A DNA stretch of 64,000 nt from Burkholderia arboris (GTDB lineage Bacteria; Pseudomonadota; Gammaproteobacteria; Burkholderiales; Burkholderiaceae), in the NCBI RefSeq assembly GCF_902499125.1, contig NZ_CABVPX010000032.1:30935-94934 (forward strand), in the 5' to 3' direction. How positions within the stretch are numbered: position 1 is the stretch's first letter; each line of letters opens with the position of its first letter. The notes under the pieces are model-generated. The model ran no database searches, was not told where the DNA came from, and worked only from the letters and a program-made list of their open reading frames with translations. Shown in pieces: positions 1 to 8,918 of this stretch. The translations under genes were made by a program, and so were the position numbers.

Positions 1-916
1 TTTGAACAGCCGCGGCCAGATCCTCCAGCGCGGTGCCGACCGCCTTGAACACGGTGCGCTGGCTGTCGTTCGTCCGCCCCCGTGCTTCGCCCCGGCACAG
101 CGCCGTCAGCGTCCGGTTCAGGCTGTCGCGCGCAATGACGTTGCGCGCCAGCGGGCCCAGAAGGTCGCCGGATTTCTGCGGCGCCTCGTCCGTATCGACA
201 TAAATCTCCGCCTGCCGGAAGCAGTCGTCGTCCGCTTCGCGCATGCGCGGCGTAAAGCTGCCGATCAGGTCCAGGTGCGACCCCGCTGCGAGCCACTCGC
301 CGCGGACAATCGGTTCCGTCGCCAGCGTCGCGCAGGTGACGACGTCCGCGCGACGGATGCTCTCCTCGAGGTTCGTGACGGGTGTCGCATCGAAGCCGAG
401 CCCGGTCAGCCGCTCGACCAGTCGTGCCACCGCGTCGTGATCCCTGTCCCACACCTCGACGGCCGAGATCGGCAACTGGCTGCGATAGGCGAGCGGAACC
501 AGGCTGCCGACCCGGCCGGCCCCCATCAGCACGAGGCGCGACGCATCCGCGCGGGCCAGATAGGTCGCGGCCAGCGCAGATGCAGCCGCGGTGCGGCGCG
601 ACGTGATTTCGTTGCCGTCCAGCTGTGCGAGCGGATTGCCGGTCCGCCCGTCATAGAGCACGTAGGTCGAGTGCAGTCCGGGCATGCCGTGTCCCGCATT
701 GCCCGGGAAGATGTTGACCGTCTTGATGCCCAGGTAGCCGTCGTCTTCCCACGCGGGCATGATGAGCACCGTGCCTTCGTTTTCGCTGTCCGCATGGAGT
801 GTGTGCGAATGACGCAGCGGTACATGGCAGCCGTCGATGAACGCCTGTCGCAGGCGTGCGACCAGCGATTCGAAATCCAGTGCGTCGCGTGTCGCGGCGG
901 CGTCGAAAAATTTCAT
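1..916 (-). CDS. Ornithine cyclodeaminase / mu-crystallin family protein (3' end cut by window edge)
   Basis: The frame runs leftward from ATG at 916 with no stop in 305 codons, so the C-terminus lies outside the window. Family members are usually 310-350 residues, so little is missing. The translation shows the family hallmarks: Lys65 in LGIKTVN, the RRTAA segment at 107-111 and a Rossmann dinucleotide motif GAGRVG at 132-137. The family includes NAD-dependent ornithine and lysine cyclodeaminases, ketimine reductases and alanine dehydrogenases, and the substrate cannot be told from sequence. Its start lies 24 bases after the stop of the upstream Mo-oxidoreductase gene, so the two are probably co-transcribed and share a pathway. 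Assignment to the family is firm; the reaction is not. Confidence 0.85.
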   Translation of the reverse strand, partial: MKFFDAAATRDALDFESLVARLRQAFIDGCHVPLRHSHTLHADSENEGTVLIMPAWEDDGYLGIKTVNIFPGNAGHGMPGLHSTYVLYDGRTGNPLAQLDGNEITSRRTAAASALAATYLARADASRLVLMGAGRVGSLVPLAYRSQLPISAVEVWDRDHDAVARLVERLTGLGFDATPVTNLEESIRRADVVTCATLATEPIVRGEWLAAGSHLDLIGSFTPRMREADDDCFRQAEIYVDTDEAPQKSGDLLGPLARNVIARDSLNRTLTALCRGEARGRTNDSQRTVFKAVGTALEDLAAAVQ

Positions 917-940
917 GGTGAATCTTTCCTCAAACGGGGG

Positions 941-3900
941 TTAGGCGTCGATGCTGACGTCGGTTGCCGGAATGGCCTGGCAGGCGAGGCACATGTCGGA
1001 TTCATCCGGTCCATGCCCGCTCAAATGCGTGACTTCGCCCGATACGACCTTGACCGCGCAGCTCTCGCATTGCCCGACCCGGCAACCGCTCGGCAATGCG
1101 ATGCCGAGACGCTCCGCGAACGACAGCAAGCTTCCGTCGCGGGGTGTCCAGGTGGCCGTGCGACGCGATCGCGTGAACTGCACCGCGTATTGCTTTGACG
1201 GATCGAGCGCCGGCCTGGACGGCGATCTGAATGCTTCCTTGAAGATGTCGAACGGCGGTACGCCGCGTTCGATCAGTCCCGACGTGATCGCCTGCATCAT
1301 CGGTTCAGGGCCGCACAGATAAAATCGCGCGCGCCGCCGGATCAGGTCGTCGTCGACCACGTCGGCCGACAGATAGCCCCGCATCTGATAGTCGTGCCCC
1401 AGCGTCTCGTCGTGCGGCTGGTTGTAGCAGTTGACTACCTCGAGCTTCGGCAGGCGCCGCCTCAATGTCTCGATGCGTTCGCGGAACGCGTGAGTCGTGC
1501 TGTTCAGGTTGGCATAGAAGAGTCTCGACTCCGGCGCGCGATCCGCCTGATCCCGGATCGACTCCAGGTACGAGATGAAGGGCGTGATGCCGATGCCGCC
1601 CGCGAACATCACGACCGGCTGCCGCGATGCCGGCGGCACGACGAACGTGCCGCCGGGCGCACCGAGCAACACGGGATCCCCGACCTTGAGCGCGCCGTGG
1701 ATGTGGGATGACATCGCGCCTTCGAACGCCGTGCCGTCGCGAGTCTGGCCTTTCTGGTGGCGTACCGAGATGGAGTAAGTGCGGCGATCGTCTTCGCGGG
1801 CGGCGCCCGTCAGCGAATAGGCGCGCGTCGTCCCGCCGTCGCCGAGCGACGGGATATGCACGGTCACGTGCTGGCCGGGCAAATAGTCCGGCAGCGCGCC
1901 GCCGTCCGCGGCGCGAAACGTGACGGTTCGCACGCCGCTCGCTTCGTCCCGCATCGCGGATACGACAAAATCCCGCAGCCCTTTCCACGCTCGTCGCGAC
2001 GGATCGACCGACCGGTCGAGCCTGATGCGGCAACGCATGGAACGCAGCGGCGACGATCCGCTGACCGGATCGAGTTGCGTTGCCGAGGCGAGCCGGTTGA
2101 AATTGCTGTTGCCGGGCCCGCCCGCGGGGAGCGCATCCAGGCCGATTTCGTCGCAGGCTTGCCACCAGCCGTATTCGGCCACGATCACGTCGCGTGCCAG
2201 TTCCGGTACGACGCGTGCCTTGAAGCGTGCCGAGCCGTTCGTCGTTTCGATCAGGCACCAGTCGCCGTCGACGATGCCGTGTTCCGCCGCCAGTTCGTCA
2301 TTGAGTTCCGCTACCGGGTACGGCGCACGGCGACGCAGGCTCGGCAGGCCGCGATGCTGGCTGTGGCAGTAGTACCCGTTCTTCATCGAGGTCAACGTAC
2401 AGGGGAAGCGACGGCGGTTGTTCGACCGTGCATCCTCGCCGTGCTGCGGCGGTACGTACTGCGGAACGGGCGGGTAGCCGTGACGATGCAGTTTCTCGGA
2501 ATACAGTTCGACCCGCAGCGTCTCCGTGTTGAAACCACGAATGCCGTCGGGCGTCGCCGCCGCGTACTGCCGCTCGCTTTGGGGCAGCGGCCTGACGATG
2601 CCTTCGGGATGGGCGCGCAGCGACGCGACGTCCAGCCCGAGCGGTTCGAGCACGTGATTCCATCCCGCCTCGATGCTGCCGCCGAAGAACGCGTCCTGCA
2701 TGCCGAGCCGCGTGGCGAGGTCGAAGACGATGTCGTAGTCCGCACGGCTCTCTCCTCTCGGCGGCACCATGCGCTGCCTGAGCTGCACGAGTTCGACCGC
2801 GCGCTCGTCGATCTCGAAGCCGAGACGCAGGCCTTCCCGTTCCCACGGCGTGTTCACGGGAAGCAGGATGTCCGCATAGCGTGACGACGGCGTCTCGAAG
2901 AGATCGCAGTGAACATGAAAGTCGAGCGCGCAGAGCGCGTCGTGCGCAACGCCGCCATCCGCCTGGGACAGCACCATGTTCGTACCGAACGCGATCAGCG
3001 CGCGTACGCGGTAGGGTTCGCCGTCGAGAATGGCACGATAGACGTCGCGCGCCGTGACCCAGCCTTGCGATGGCGGGCCGAGCGGTCGCTCCGCGAGGCC
3101 GAGCGCTTTTGCACGTTGCTGCGGGTTCAGCATCGCGTAGCTGCTGACCGCGTTGGCCGGTTGCTTCGTCCATTCCCGATTCGAGCCGTGCGTATCGAAC
3201 GCGCCCGTCAACGCATACAACGTCGCAATCGAACGCTCGGTCTGAGTGGCATTGGTGTGCATGCCGACGCCCGACCATGCGTGATAGGCAATGGCCTGAT
3301 GCGGCCGCAGCAGGCGGGCGGCTTCGACGATGTCGGCCGCATCGACCCCCGTGATCGTCGCCGCATGTTCCGGCGTATAGGCGTCGAGCGCTGTCGAATA
3401 GAGGTCGAAAGCCGGCGTGCATGCCACGTGCATGCCGTGCCCGGCCGAATCGCGGACCGCCACGTGGCGGACGCCGGCCATCAACAGATCGGAAGGTCGG
3501 GTCGCGGGTTCCTCTCCGGCCGGCTCCAGCCGATCGAGCGTCGCGTTCCAGTGCACGTACCGGTTGCTCGACGCGTCCCTGTCGATGTCGCGCTCGCGCA
3601 GAAACCGCCCGGTGTCGGCGCGCACGAGCAATGGGCCGTTCGTCCATTCCCGGACGAACGCATCGTCGACGTTGCCGGTCGCGATCATCTGCCGCGCGAT
3701 CGCCATCGCGAGCGCGCCATCCGTCCCGGGATTGACGCGCAGCCACAGATCGGCCTCGCGTGCGAGCGCGGTCGGCCGCGGATCGACGACGATCAGCCTG
3801 GCGCCGTTGCGGCGGCCTTTTGCGATGGCGTCGGCCTGGGCGAGCCAGGTGTTGGCGGGATTGTTTCCCCACAGCACGATGAGCTCCGCATGCCGGTAAT

Positions 3901-4387
3901 CCGCAACGGGAATGCCGCAGCCGAACGTAAAGACATGCGCGCTGTCCTTGTGCCAGTTGCAGATCTCGGTTGCATAGCAAATGTTCGGGCTCCCGAATGA
4001 CCAGACGAATCGCTCGACCCAGTCGATGCTGTCGCTCATCGGCGTTCCGCTTGGCGTGGTGACGCCAAACGCGACCGACTCGGCACCGTTTTCCCGTTTG
4101 AAATGGGCGAGGCGTTCCGCGATCTCGGACAGCGCTTCATCCCAGCCGATGCGTTGCCAGCCGGGGTCGGCGGCATCCTTCGGGCGTGTGCGCCGCATCG
4201 GATACAACACGCGATTCGGGTTGTGCACGAGTTCGGGCGCGGCCTTCCCCTTCATGCACATCGCATGGCCGGTCGGATGCGTGTCGTCGGGTCGGACCTT
4301 GATCATCGTGTCGCCGCGCACGACGTTGATCGTGCCGCAGCGCGACCGGCACAGCGTGCAATAGCCCTTCTTTTCCTGCGTCTCCAT
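941..4387 (-). CDS. Molybdopterin oxidoreductase fused to flavin reductase and 2Fe-2S ferredoxin domains
   Basis: This 1148-residue protein joins three modules. Residues 1 to about 770 form a bis-MGD molybdopterin oxidoreductase: an N-terminal 4Fe-4S motif (Cys10, 13, 17, 44, then KG), a WGNNPAN cofactor segment near 173, and Cys143 in TEIC as a plausible Mo ligand. Residues about 800-1060 form an FNR-type reductase with the flavin motif RAYS (855-858), GGIGITP near 930 and CGPEPMM near 1025. The C-terminal 80 residues form a plant-type 2Fe-2S ferredoxin (Cys1102, 1107, 1110 and Cys1133 or 1136). The architecture predicts a soluble, self-contained electron path from NAD(P)H through flavin and FeS to Mo, or the reverse. 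There is no signal peptide, so the protein is cytoplasmic. The substrate is unknown. It is transcribed with the cyclodeaminase-like gene, and a LysR gene is divergent. Confidence 0.88.
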   Translation of the reverse strand: METQEKKGYCTLCRSRCGTINVVRGDTMIKVRPDDTHPTGHAMCMKGKAAPELVHNPNRVLYPMRRTRPKDAADPGWQRIGWDEALSEIAERLAHFKRENGAESVAFGVTTPSGTPMSDSIDWVERFVWSFGSPNICYATEICNWHKDSAHVFTFGCGIPVADYRHAELIVLWGNNPANTWLAQADAIAKGRRNGARLIVVDPRPTALAREADLWLRVNPGTDGALAMAIARQMIATGNVDDAFVREWTNGPLLVRADTGRFLRERDIDRDASSNRYVHWNATLDRLEPAGEEPATRPSDLLMAGVRHVAVRDSAGHGMHVACTPAFDLYSTALDAYTPEHAATITGVDAADIVEAARLLRPHQAIAYHAWSGVGMHTNATQTERSIATLYALTGAFDTHGSNREWTKQPANAVSSYAMLNPQQRAKALGLAERPLGPPSQGWVTARDVYRAILDGEPYRVRALIAFGTNMVLSQADGGVAHDALCALDFHVHCDLFETPSSRYADILLPVNTPWEREGLRLGFEIDERAVELVQLRQRMVPPRGESRADYDIVFDLATRLGMQDAFFGGSIEAGWNHVLEPLGLDVASLRAHPEGIVRPLPQSERQYAAATPDGIRGFNTETLRVELYSEKLHRHGYPPVPQYVPPQHGEDARSNNRRRFPCTLTSMKNGYYCHSQHRGLPSLRRRAPYPVAELNDELAAEHGIVDGDWCLIETTNGSARFKARVVPELARDVIVAEYGWWQACDEIGLDALPAGGPGNSNFNRLASATQLDPVSGSSPLRSMRCRIRLDRSVDPSRRAWKGLRDFVVSAMRDEASGVRTVTFRAADGGALPDYLPGQHVTVHIPSLGDGGTTRAYSLTGAAREDDRRTYSISVRHQKGQTRDGTAFEGAMSSHIHGALKVGDPVLLGAPGGTFVVPPASRQPVVMFAGGIGITPFISYLESIRDQADRAPESRLFYANLNSTTHAFRERIETLRRRLPKLEVVNCYNQPHDETLGHDYQMRGYLSADVVDDDLIRRRARFYLCGPEPMMQAITSGLIERGVPPFDIFKEAFRSPSRPALDPSKQYAVQFTRSRRTATWTPRDGSLLSFAERLGIALPSGCRVGQCESCAVKVVSGEVTHLSGHGPDESDMCLACQAIPATDVSIDA

Positions 4388-4468
4388 CGGTTCGCATCGT
4401 CCACGTCATGTTTCCGACTATGCTAGGAAGCGAAGGCAGCCATGACAAATTCATCCTTTCGATGGTCC

Positions 4469-4489
4469 GATATATATTGAATCAATATC
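4469..4489. promoter_or_regulatory. Candidate LysR-type operator in the divergent promoter region
   Basis: GATAT and ATATC flank an 11-base core, giving the T-N11-A arrangement typical of LysR-family boxes. The core plus flank contains the odd palindrome ATATTGA-A-TCAATAT (4474-4488). It is an AT-rich island between the divergent oxidoreductase (start 4387) and LysR gene (start 4571), which is where an autoregulating LysR protein would bind. Binding by this regulator is inferred from position. Confidence 0.55.
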
Positions 4490-4570
4490 GCGACCGTCGA
4501 TCTGGTGTACTGTCCGCGCCTTCGGGGCAACGCTGATCCTGCGTTGCCCGGACTTCCCGGATCCTTTCCC

Positions 4571-5482
4571 GTGAACACGCACATCACCCTGCGCCAGATC
4601 GAATACTTCGTCTCCGTTGCCGATACGGGGCAAATTTCGAAGTCGGCCAATCTTTGTTCGGTGTCTCAATCGTCGATGACGATCGCATTGCGGAAACTCG
4701 AGGATGCGGTCGGCGTCACGCTGCTTCTGCGTCATGCGAAAGGCGTCCGTCTGACACCGGCCGGCGAGCGGTTTCTGCGTCATGTGCAGCACGCGACGAT
4801 GTCCATCGACCGCGCCGTTTCAGCCGCGCAGGAGGATCCCGAGCAAATCTCGGGGCATGTCCGTATCGGGATGACCGAAACCATCTCGGCGTATCTGATG
4901 CCGTCGCTGATGTCCGCCATTTCGCGGCGGTTCGGCAACCTGAGCGTGAGCATCGTCGAAAGCGAACGCGAAGCAATCGAGGAGATGCTGGTCGACGATC
5001 GCCTCGATATTGCGCTGCTGCTGGTGTCGAACACCGCGGAAGTCGGCGACCTGAAATACGAGACGATGCTTCGTTCGCCGCGCCGGCTGTGGACCCATCC
5101 GGATCATCCGCTGCAGGACGCCCATCGCGTCACGCTCGAAGACGTCGCGCGCGAGAACTATCTGCTGCTGGACATGGACGAGCACCTGCGAACCGTCGGC
5201 AAGTACTGGGGGAGCTACGGGATCACGCCGAACGTCTGGATGCAGAGCAAATCGATCGAGGCCGTGAGAAGCCTCGTCGCGCTCGGGCAAGGGGTGACGA
5301 TACTCTCGGACCTCGTGTACCGGCCCTGGTCCCTGGAAGGAAACCGGATCAGCCGCCGCAATCTCAGCGTGACCGTGCCGACGATGGACGTCGGTGCGGT
5401 GTGGCGGCGGGGCGGAGCGACGTCGGCGCCATGCCGTGCGCTGCTGGATCTGTTCCGGTCGTGGAGAAGGACGGCCGAGTAG
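4571..5482 (+). CDS. LysR family transcriptional regulator
   Basis: A 303-residue LysR-type regulator. The N-terminal winged helix-turn-helix (about residues 4-60) starts ITLRQIEYFVSVADTGQISKSA and is followed by a PBP2-like effector domain. I chose GTG at 4571 because it gives the usual distance to the HTH; an upstream TTG at 4505 would add 22 residues with no family counterpart. It is divergent from the Mo-oxidoreductase/cyclodeaminase pair, so it most likely controls that pair with an unknown coinducer. Closest in style to NAC/Cbl-like small-molecule sensors, but I cannot assign an effector. Confidence 0.88.
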   Translation: MNTHITLRQIEYFVSVADTGQISKSANLCSVSQSSMTIALRKLEDAVGVTLLLRHAKGVRLTPAGERFLRHVQHATMSIDRAVSAAQEDPEQISGHVRIGMTETISAYLMPSLMSAISRRFGNLSVSIVESEREAIEEMLVDDRLDIALLLVSNTAEVGDLKYETMLRSPRRLWTHPDHPLQDAHRVTLEDVARENYLLLDMDEHLRTVGKYWGSYGITPNVWMQSKSIEAVRSLVALGQGVTILSDLVYRPWSLEGNRISRRNLSVTVPTMDVGAVWRRGGATSAPCRALLDLFRSWRRTAE

Positions 5483-5853
5483 GAGGCGATGCGCGCGGGC
5501 GTCCGCGTCGTGCCGGATGCGGATCGGGCCGGCCGACGGCCGCGCGAGATTCGGCCGAGGTGAACGTTCGTCCTACGCCACGATTGCACGGAGTTTGCCC
5601 GCGGCCCTTCCGGCGCCGGCCGGTCCGCCTGTCCCCGTCGCACCGGCACCCCCGCCGCCGATGCATACCAGTCCGCCCAACTGGTTCTATTTCGGTCTCA
5701 TATTTGCACCCGAAACCCGGCCCGGCCACGCACCGGAACTGTCCCCTTGCATACCAATCCGGGTAAATCCCTATCCTGCATCACGTTGTAAACAAAGGCT
5801 TTGCTGGTGCTAAAACGCTTGCCGGGCAAGGCTTGCGGGGATTTTCACGACGC
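5483..5853. other. Gene-free stretch after the LysR gene
   Basis: No convincing ORF. The first 150 bases have coding-like composition but no family match in any frame; the rest becomes AT-richer towards the nagQ promoter. A short CTTGCC/GGCAAG palindrome sits near 5820 without a T-run. Confidence 0.5.
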
Positions 5854-5889
5854 TAATACCAGTTCGTTGACTGGTATTATGGTGGTTAT
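5854..5889 (+). promoter_or_regulatory. NagQ operator: palindrome plus TGGTATT-type direct repeat
   Basis: Two overlapping patterns occur here. One is a perfect inverted repeat, TAATACCAGT (5854-5863) and ACTGGTATTA (5870-5879), separated by 6 bases. The other is a direct repeat, TGGTATT (5872-5878), four bases, TGGTTAT (5883-5889). From memory of comparative work on N-acetylglucosamine regulons, the GntR-type regulator NagQ was predicted to bind tandem TGGTATT repeats 4 nt apart, which is this spacing. A second copy lies at 16388-16405 near the hexosaminidase. The site falls between the -35 and -10 of the nagQ promoter, so repression by occlusion is the natural reading. Confidence 0.75.
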
Positions 5890-5894
5890 ATAAT
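5867..5894 (+). promoter_or_regulatory. Sigma-70 promoter of the nag operon
   Basis: TTGACT (5867-5872), a 16-base spacer and a perfect TATAAT (5889-5894). Transcription would begin near 5901, leaving about 42 bases before the nagQ ATG. The spacer is filled by the NagQ-type repeat. Confidence 0.8.
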
Positions 5895-5942
5895 GCGTTC
5901 ACTTTCGACGGCCCGAGGTCGTCGTCCGACACCCGGAGGCAC

Positions 5943-6677
5943 ATGGAAACCGGCTGGTCCGAACTGGCGCCCGATCCGCTCAACGATACGCCGCTCTATC
6001 TGCAGCTCGCCCGCAACCTGGCGAGCGCGATCCACGGCGACGCGTGGCGGGCCGGCGAGGCGCTGCCGTCGGAGCGGCTGCTGTCGGTGTCGGTCGGCGT
6101 ATCGCGGATCACGGCCCGCCGTGCACTGGCGCTGCTGGTCGAGCAGGGATTGATCAAGCGGGCGCGCGGGGCGGGCAGTTTCATCACGCCGCGCGTGGCC
6201 GATCCGCTGTCGCGTCTCGTCGGCTTCACCGCGAAGATGCAGCAGCGCGGCTTCGTGCCCGATTCGGTGTGGCTGTCGCGCACGCTGCGCGCCGCGAGCC
6301 GCGACGAGATCACGCGTCTCGGCCTCGCGCCGGGTGCGACGGTTGCCCGGCTCGAACGGCTGCGCCGCGCGGACGGCATCGTGATGGCGGTCGAGCACTC
6401 GACGCTGCCGGCTGCGGTGGTGCCCGATCCGCAGGTGCTCGGCGCGTCGCTGTACGAATACCTCGACGCGCGCGGCATGACCGTCGTGCGTGCGCTGCAG
6501 CACTTTCGCGCGGCGAACGCGACGCACGCGATCGCGAAATGGATGGCGGTGAAGCCGGGCTCGGCACTGCTGGTGATCACGCGAATCGGCTACGGCGCCG
6601 ACCAGCGCGCGATCGAAGTGAGCGAAACGTATTGCCGCGACGACTACTACGACTTCGTCGCCGAACTGAAACGCTGA
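5943..6677 (+). CDS. nagQ: GntR/HutC-family transcriptional regulator of N-acetylglucosamine use
   Basis: A 244-residue protein with an N-terminal GntR winged helix (about 15-80, including GEALPSERLLSVSVGVSRITARRAL) and a C-terminal UTRA effector domain of the HutC type (about 100-240). It heads the nag cluster and lies just downstream of a promoter carrying a TGGTATT-N4-TGGT direct repeat, so autoregulation and control of nagABFE are expected. Family knowledge suggests glucosamine-6-phosphate or N-acetylglucosamine-6-phosphate as inducer; that is inference. The name rests on context and on the matching operators rather than on sequence alone. Confidence 0.88.
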   Translation: METGWSELAPDPLNDTPLYLQLARNLASAIHGDAWRAGEALPSERLLSVSVGVSRITARRALALLVEQGLIKRARGAGSFITPRVADPLSRLVGFTAKMQQRGFVPDSVWLSRTLRAASRDEITRLGLAPGATVARLERLRRADGIVMAVEHSTLPAAVVPDPQVLGASLYEYLDARGMTVVRALQHFRAANATHAIAKWMAVKPGSALLVITRIGYGADQRAIEVSETYCRDDYYDFVAELKR

Positions 6678-6775
6678 CGCGCGAGACTGCCCGCGCGCGG
6701 CACGCGCGAAGCAACGACACGAATTTGCAAATCACGACGCGGATGCACGCGTCACCAGATCATCAAGAGAACGTC

Positions 6776-7879
6776 ATGCTGACTGGAAACATCCTCACCC
6801 CCGACGGCTGGATCTACGGATCGCTCGATAGCGAGAACGGCCGCATCACCACGCTCGACGGCAAGCCCGTCGATCCCGCGAAGAACGACGCGCCGTACAT
6901 CCTGCCCGGCTTCATCGACCTGCACGTGCACGGCGGCGGCGGCGCCGACGTGATGGAAGGCGGCGACGCGATCGAGACGATCGTCCGCACGCACGCGCAG
7001 TTCGGCACGACGAGCCTGCTCGCGACGACGATGACCGCGCCGCGCGACGAACTGATGCAGGTTGTCGCGAACCTCGGCAGCGTTGCGCGTACGCGCACGC
7101 CGGGCGGCTCGCGCGTGCTCGGCGTGCACCTCGAAGGGCCGTACATCAACCCCGGCAAGCTCGGCGCGCAGCCCGACGCGGCCGTGTCGGCCGTGCTCGA
7201 CGAAGTGCTGAAGTACCTGTCGATCGCGCCGATCCGCGTCGTCACGCTCGCACCGGAAATCGCGGGCCACATCGAGATCATCGGCGAGATGGCCGCGCGC
7301 GGCGTACGCGTGCAGCTCGGCCACTCGCTCGCGACCTACGACGACGCGGTCGCCGCGCTCAAGCACGGCGCATGCGGTTTCACGCACCTGTTCAACGCGA
7401 TGTCGCCGCTGCACCACCGCAACCCGGGCCTCGTGGGCGCGGCGCTTGCTCACGCCGAATACGCGGAAATCATCCCCGACCTGCTGCACGTGCATCCGGG
7501 TGCGATTCGTGCCGCGCTGCGCGCGATCCCGCGCCTGTACGTCGTGACCGACAGCACGTCCGCAACGGGCATGCCCGACGGCGAATACCGGCTCGGCAGC
7601 CAGCACGTGACGAAGTGCCTCGGCGGCGTGCGGCTGGCCGACGGCACGCTTGCCGGCAGCACGCTGACGATGGACCAGGCGTTGCGCAACCTCGTATCGC
7701 TCGGCCTGCCGATTGCCGACGTGTCGAACCGGATGTCGCGCTACGCGGCCGACTACCTCGGCGTCACCGATCGCGGCCGCCTCGAGCGCGGCGCATGGGC
7801 CGACCTCGCGGTGTTCGACCGCGACCTGAACCTCACCGCGACCTACGTCGAAGGAGAATCGATTGTCGAATATGCTTAA
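6776..7879 (+). CDS. nagA: N-acetylglucosamine-6-phosphate deacetylase
   Basis: Removes the acetyl group from GlcNAc-6-phosphate to give glucosamine-6-phosphate and acetate in the cytoplasm. The 367-residue protein has the amidohydrolase metal and catalytic pattern: HVH at 50-52, Glu120 in GVHLEGPYIN, His183 in QLGHS, His204 in FTHLFNAMSP, and the catalytic Asp259 in VTDSTSATGMPDG. ATG at 6776 follows an AAGAGA ribosome-binding site; the frame stays open far upstream but that part is antisense-like shadow within nagQ. The 3' end overlaps the start of nagB-II by 17 bases, indicating translational coupling. Confidence 0.96.
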   Translation: MLTGNILTPDGWIYGSLDSENGRITTLDGKPVDPAKNDAPYILPGFIDLHVHGGGGADVMEGGDAIETIVRTHAQFGTTSLLATTMTAPRDELMQVVANLGSVARTRTPGGSRVLGVHLEGPYINPGKLGAQPDAAVSAVLDEVLKYLSIAPIRVVTLAPEIAGHIEIIGEMAARGVRVQLGHSLATYDDAVAALKHGACGFTHLFNAMSPLHHRNPGLVGAALAHAEYAEIIPDLLHVHPGAIRAALRAIPRLYVVTDSTSATGMPDGEYRLGSQHVTKCLGGVRLADGTLAGSTLTMDQALRNLVSLGLPIADVSNRMSRYAADYLGVTDRGRLERGAWADLAVFDRDLNLTATYVEGESIVEYA

Positions 7880-8879
7880 GGAAGCGCGCGAGTCCGCCCA
7901 GGTCGTCGCCGCGCAGATCGCCGACACCTCGCGCGTCGAAGCGCTTGCCGGTCAATTGCTCGATCACCCGCCGGCCGTCGCGCTGACGGTCGCACGCGGC
8001 AGCTCGGATCACGCCGCGAGCTATTTCGCGAGCCTGACGATGAGCCGCCTCGGCGTGCCGGTCGCATCGCTGCCGATGTCGGTCGCGACGCTGCAGCAGG
8101 CGCCGCTGAAGGTGCAGGACCAGCTTGCAATCGCCTTTTCCCAGTCGGGCAAGAGCCCCGATCTCGTCAACACGATGGCCGCGCTGCGCGAAGCCGGCGC
8201 ACGCACCGTTGCCGCCGTGAACGTGCTGCCGTCGCCGCTCGCCGACGCGTGCGAGCACCAGCTGCCGCTGCTCGCCGGCCCCGAACTGTCGGTTGCCGCG
8301 ACGAAGAGCTATATCGCGATGCTGTCGCTGTCCGCGCAGATCGTCGCCTACTGGCAGCGCGACGCCGCGCTGATGACCGCGTTGCGCGGGCTGCCCGACG
8401 TGCTCGCGCAGGCCGGCCGGCTCGACTGGTCGCAGGCGGTTGCCGCGCTCGCGGGCGTCGAGCGGATGATCGTCATCGGCCGCGGTCTCGGCCTCGCGAT
8501 CGCGCAGGAAGCCGCGCTGAAGCTGAAGGAAACGTCCGGCATCCAGGCCGAGGCGTTCTCGAGCGCCGAAGTCCGTCACGGCCCGATGGAGCTGATCGAC
8601 CGCGACTATCCGCTGCTCGTGTTTGCACCGCCCGGGCCCGAGCAGGCCGGCCTGCTGCAGCTCGCCGCCGACATGCGCGCCCGCGGCGCGGCCGTGCTGC
8701 TCGCGGCGCCCGCCGGCACCCCCGGCGCGACGCTGCCGCTTGCGCAGTCCGCCCATTCGGCGCTCGACCCGATCGCCGCCATTCTTTCGTTCTACGTGAT
8801 GGCGGCGGATCTCGCCGTCGCGCGCGGCCGCAATCCCGACACGCCGCGCCACCTGAACAAAGTCACCGAAACGCACTGA
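7863..8879 (+). CDS. nagB-II: SIS-domain glucosamine-6-phosphate deaminase (NagB-II type)
   Basis: A 338-residue protein with two SIS domains like the isomerase half of GlmS (ARGSSDHAA near 45, SVAATKSY near 140, SSAEVRHGPMEL near 230) and no glutaminase domain. This type replaces classical NagB in many proteobacteria and converts glucosamine-6-phosphate to fructose-6-phosphate and ammonia. The start is set by the ribosome-binding site: AAGGAG at 7851-7856 is six bases before TTG at 7863 but too far from the in-frame ATG at 7872. It overlaps nagA by 17 bases and is followed by the PTS fusion gene, so the product of NagA passes straight to this enzyme. Confidence 0.93.
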   Translation: MSNMLKEARESAQVVAAQIADTSRVEALAGQLLDHPPAVALTVARGSSDHAASYFASLTMSRLGVPVASLPMSVATLQQAPLKVQDQLAIAFSQSGKSPDLVNTMAALREAGARTVAAVNVLPSPLADACEHQLPLLAGPELSVAATKSYIAMLSLSAQIVAYWQRDAALMTALRGLPDVLAQAGRLDWSQAVAALAGVERMIVIGRGLGLAIAQEAALKLKETSGIQAEAFSSAEVRHGPMELIDRDYPLLVFAPPGPEQAGLLQLAADMRARGAAVLLAAPAGTPGATLPLAQSAHSALDPIAAILSFYVMAADLAVARGRNPDTPRHLNKVTETH

Positions 8880-8918
8880 TAGCCGAGAAAGCCGATGAGA
8901 CGCGCCGAGGAGTCCCAG

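Noticed and set aside
2..1198. A 398-codon rightward frame at the left edge
   Set aside because: Lies opposite the cyclodeaminase-like gene, whose own frame has clear family motifs (GAGRVG, RRTAA).
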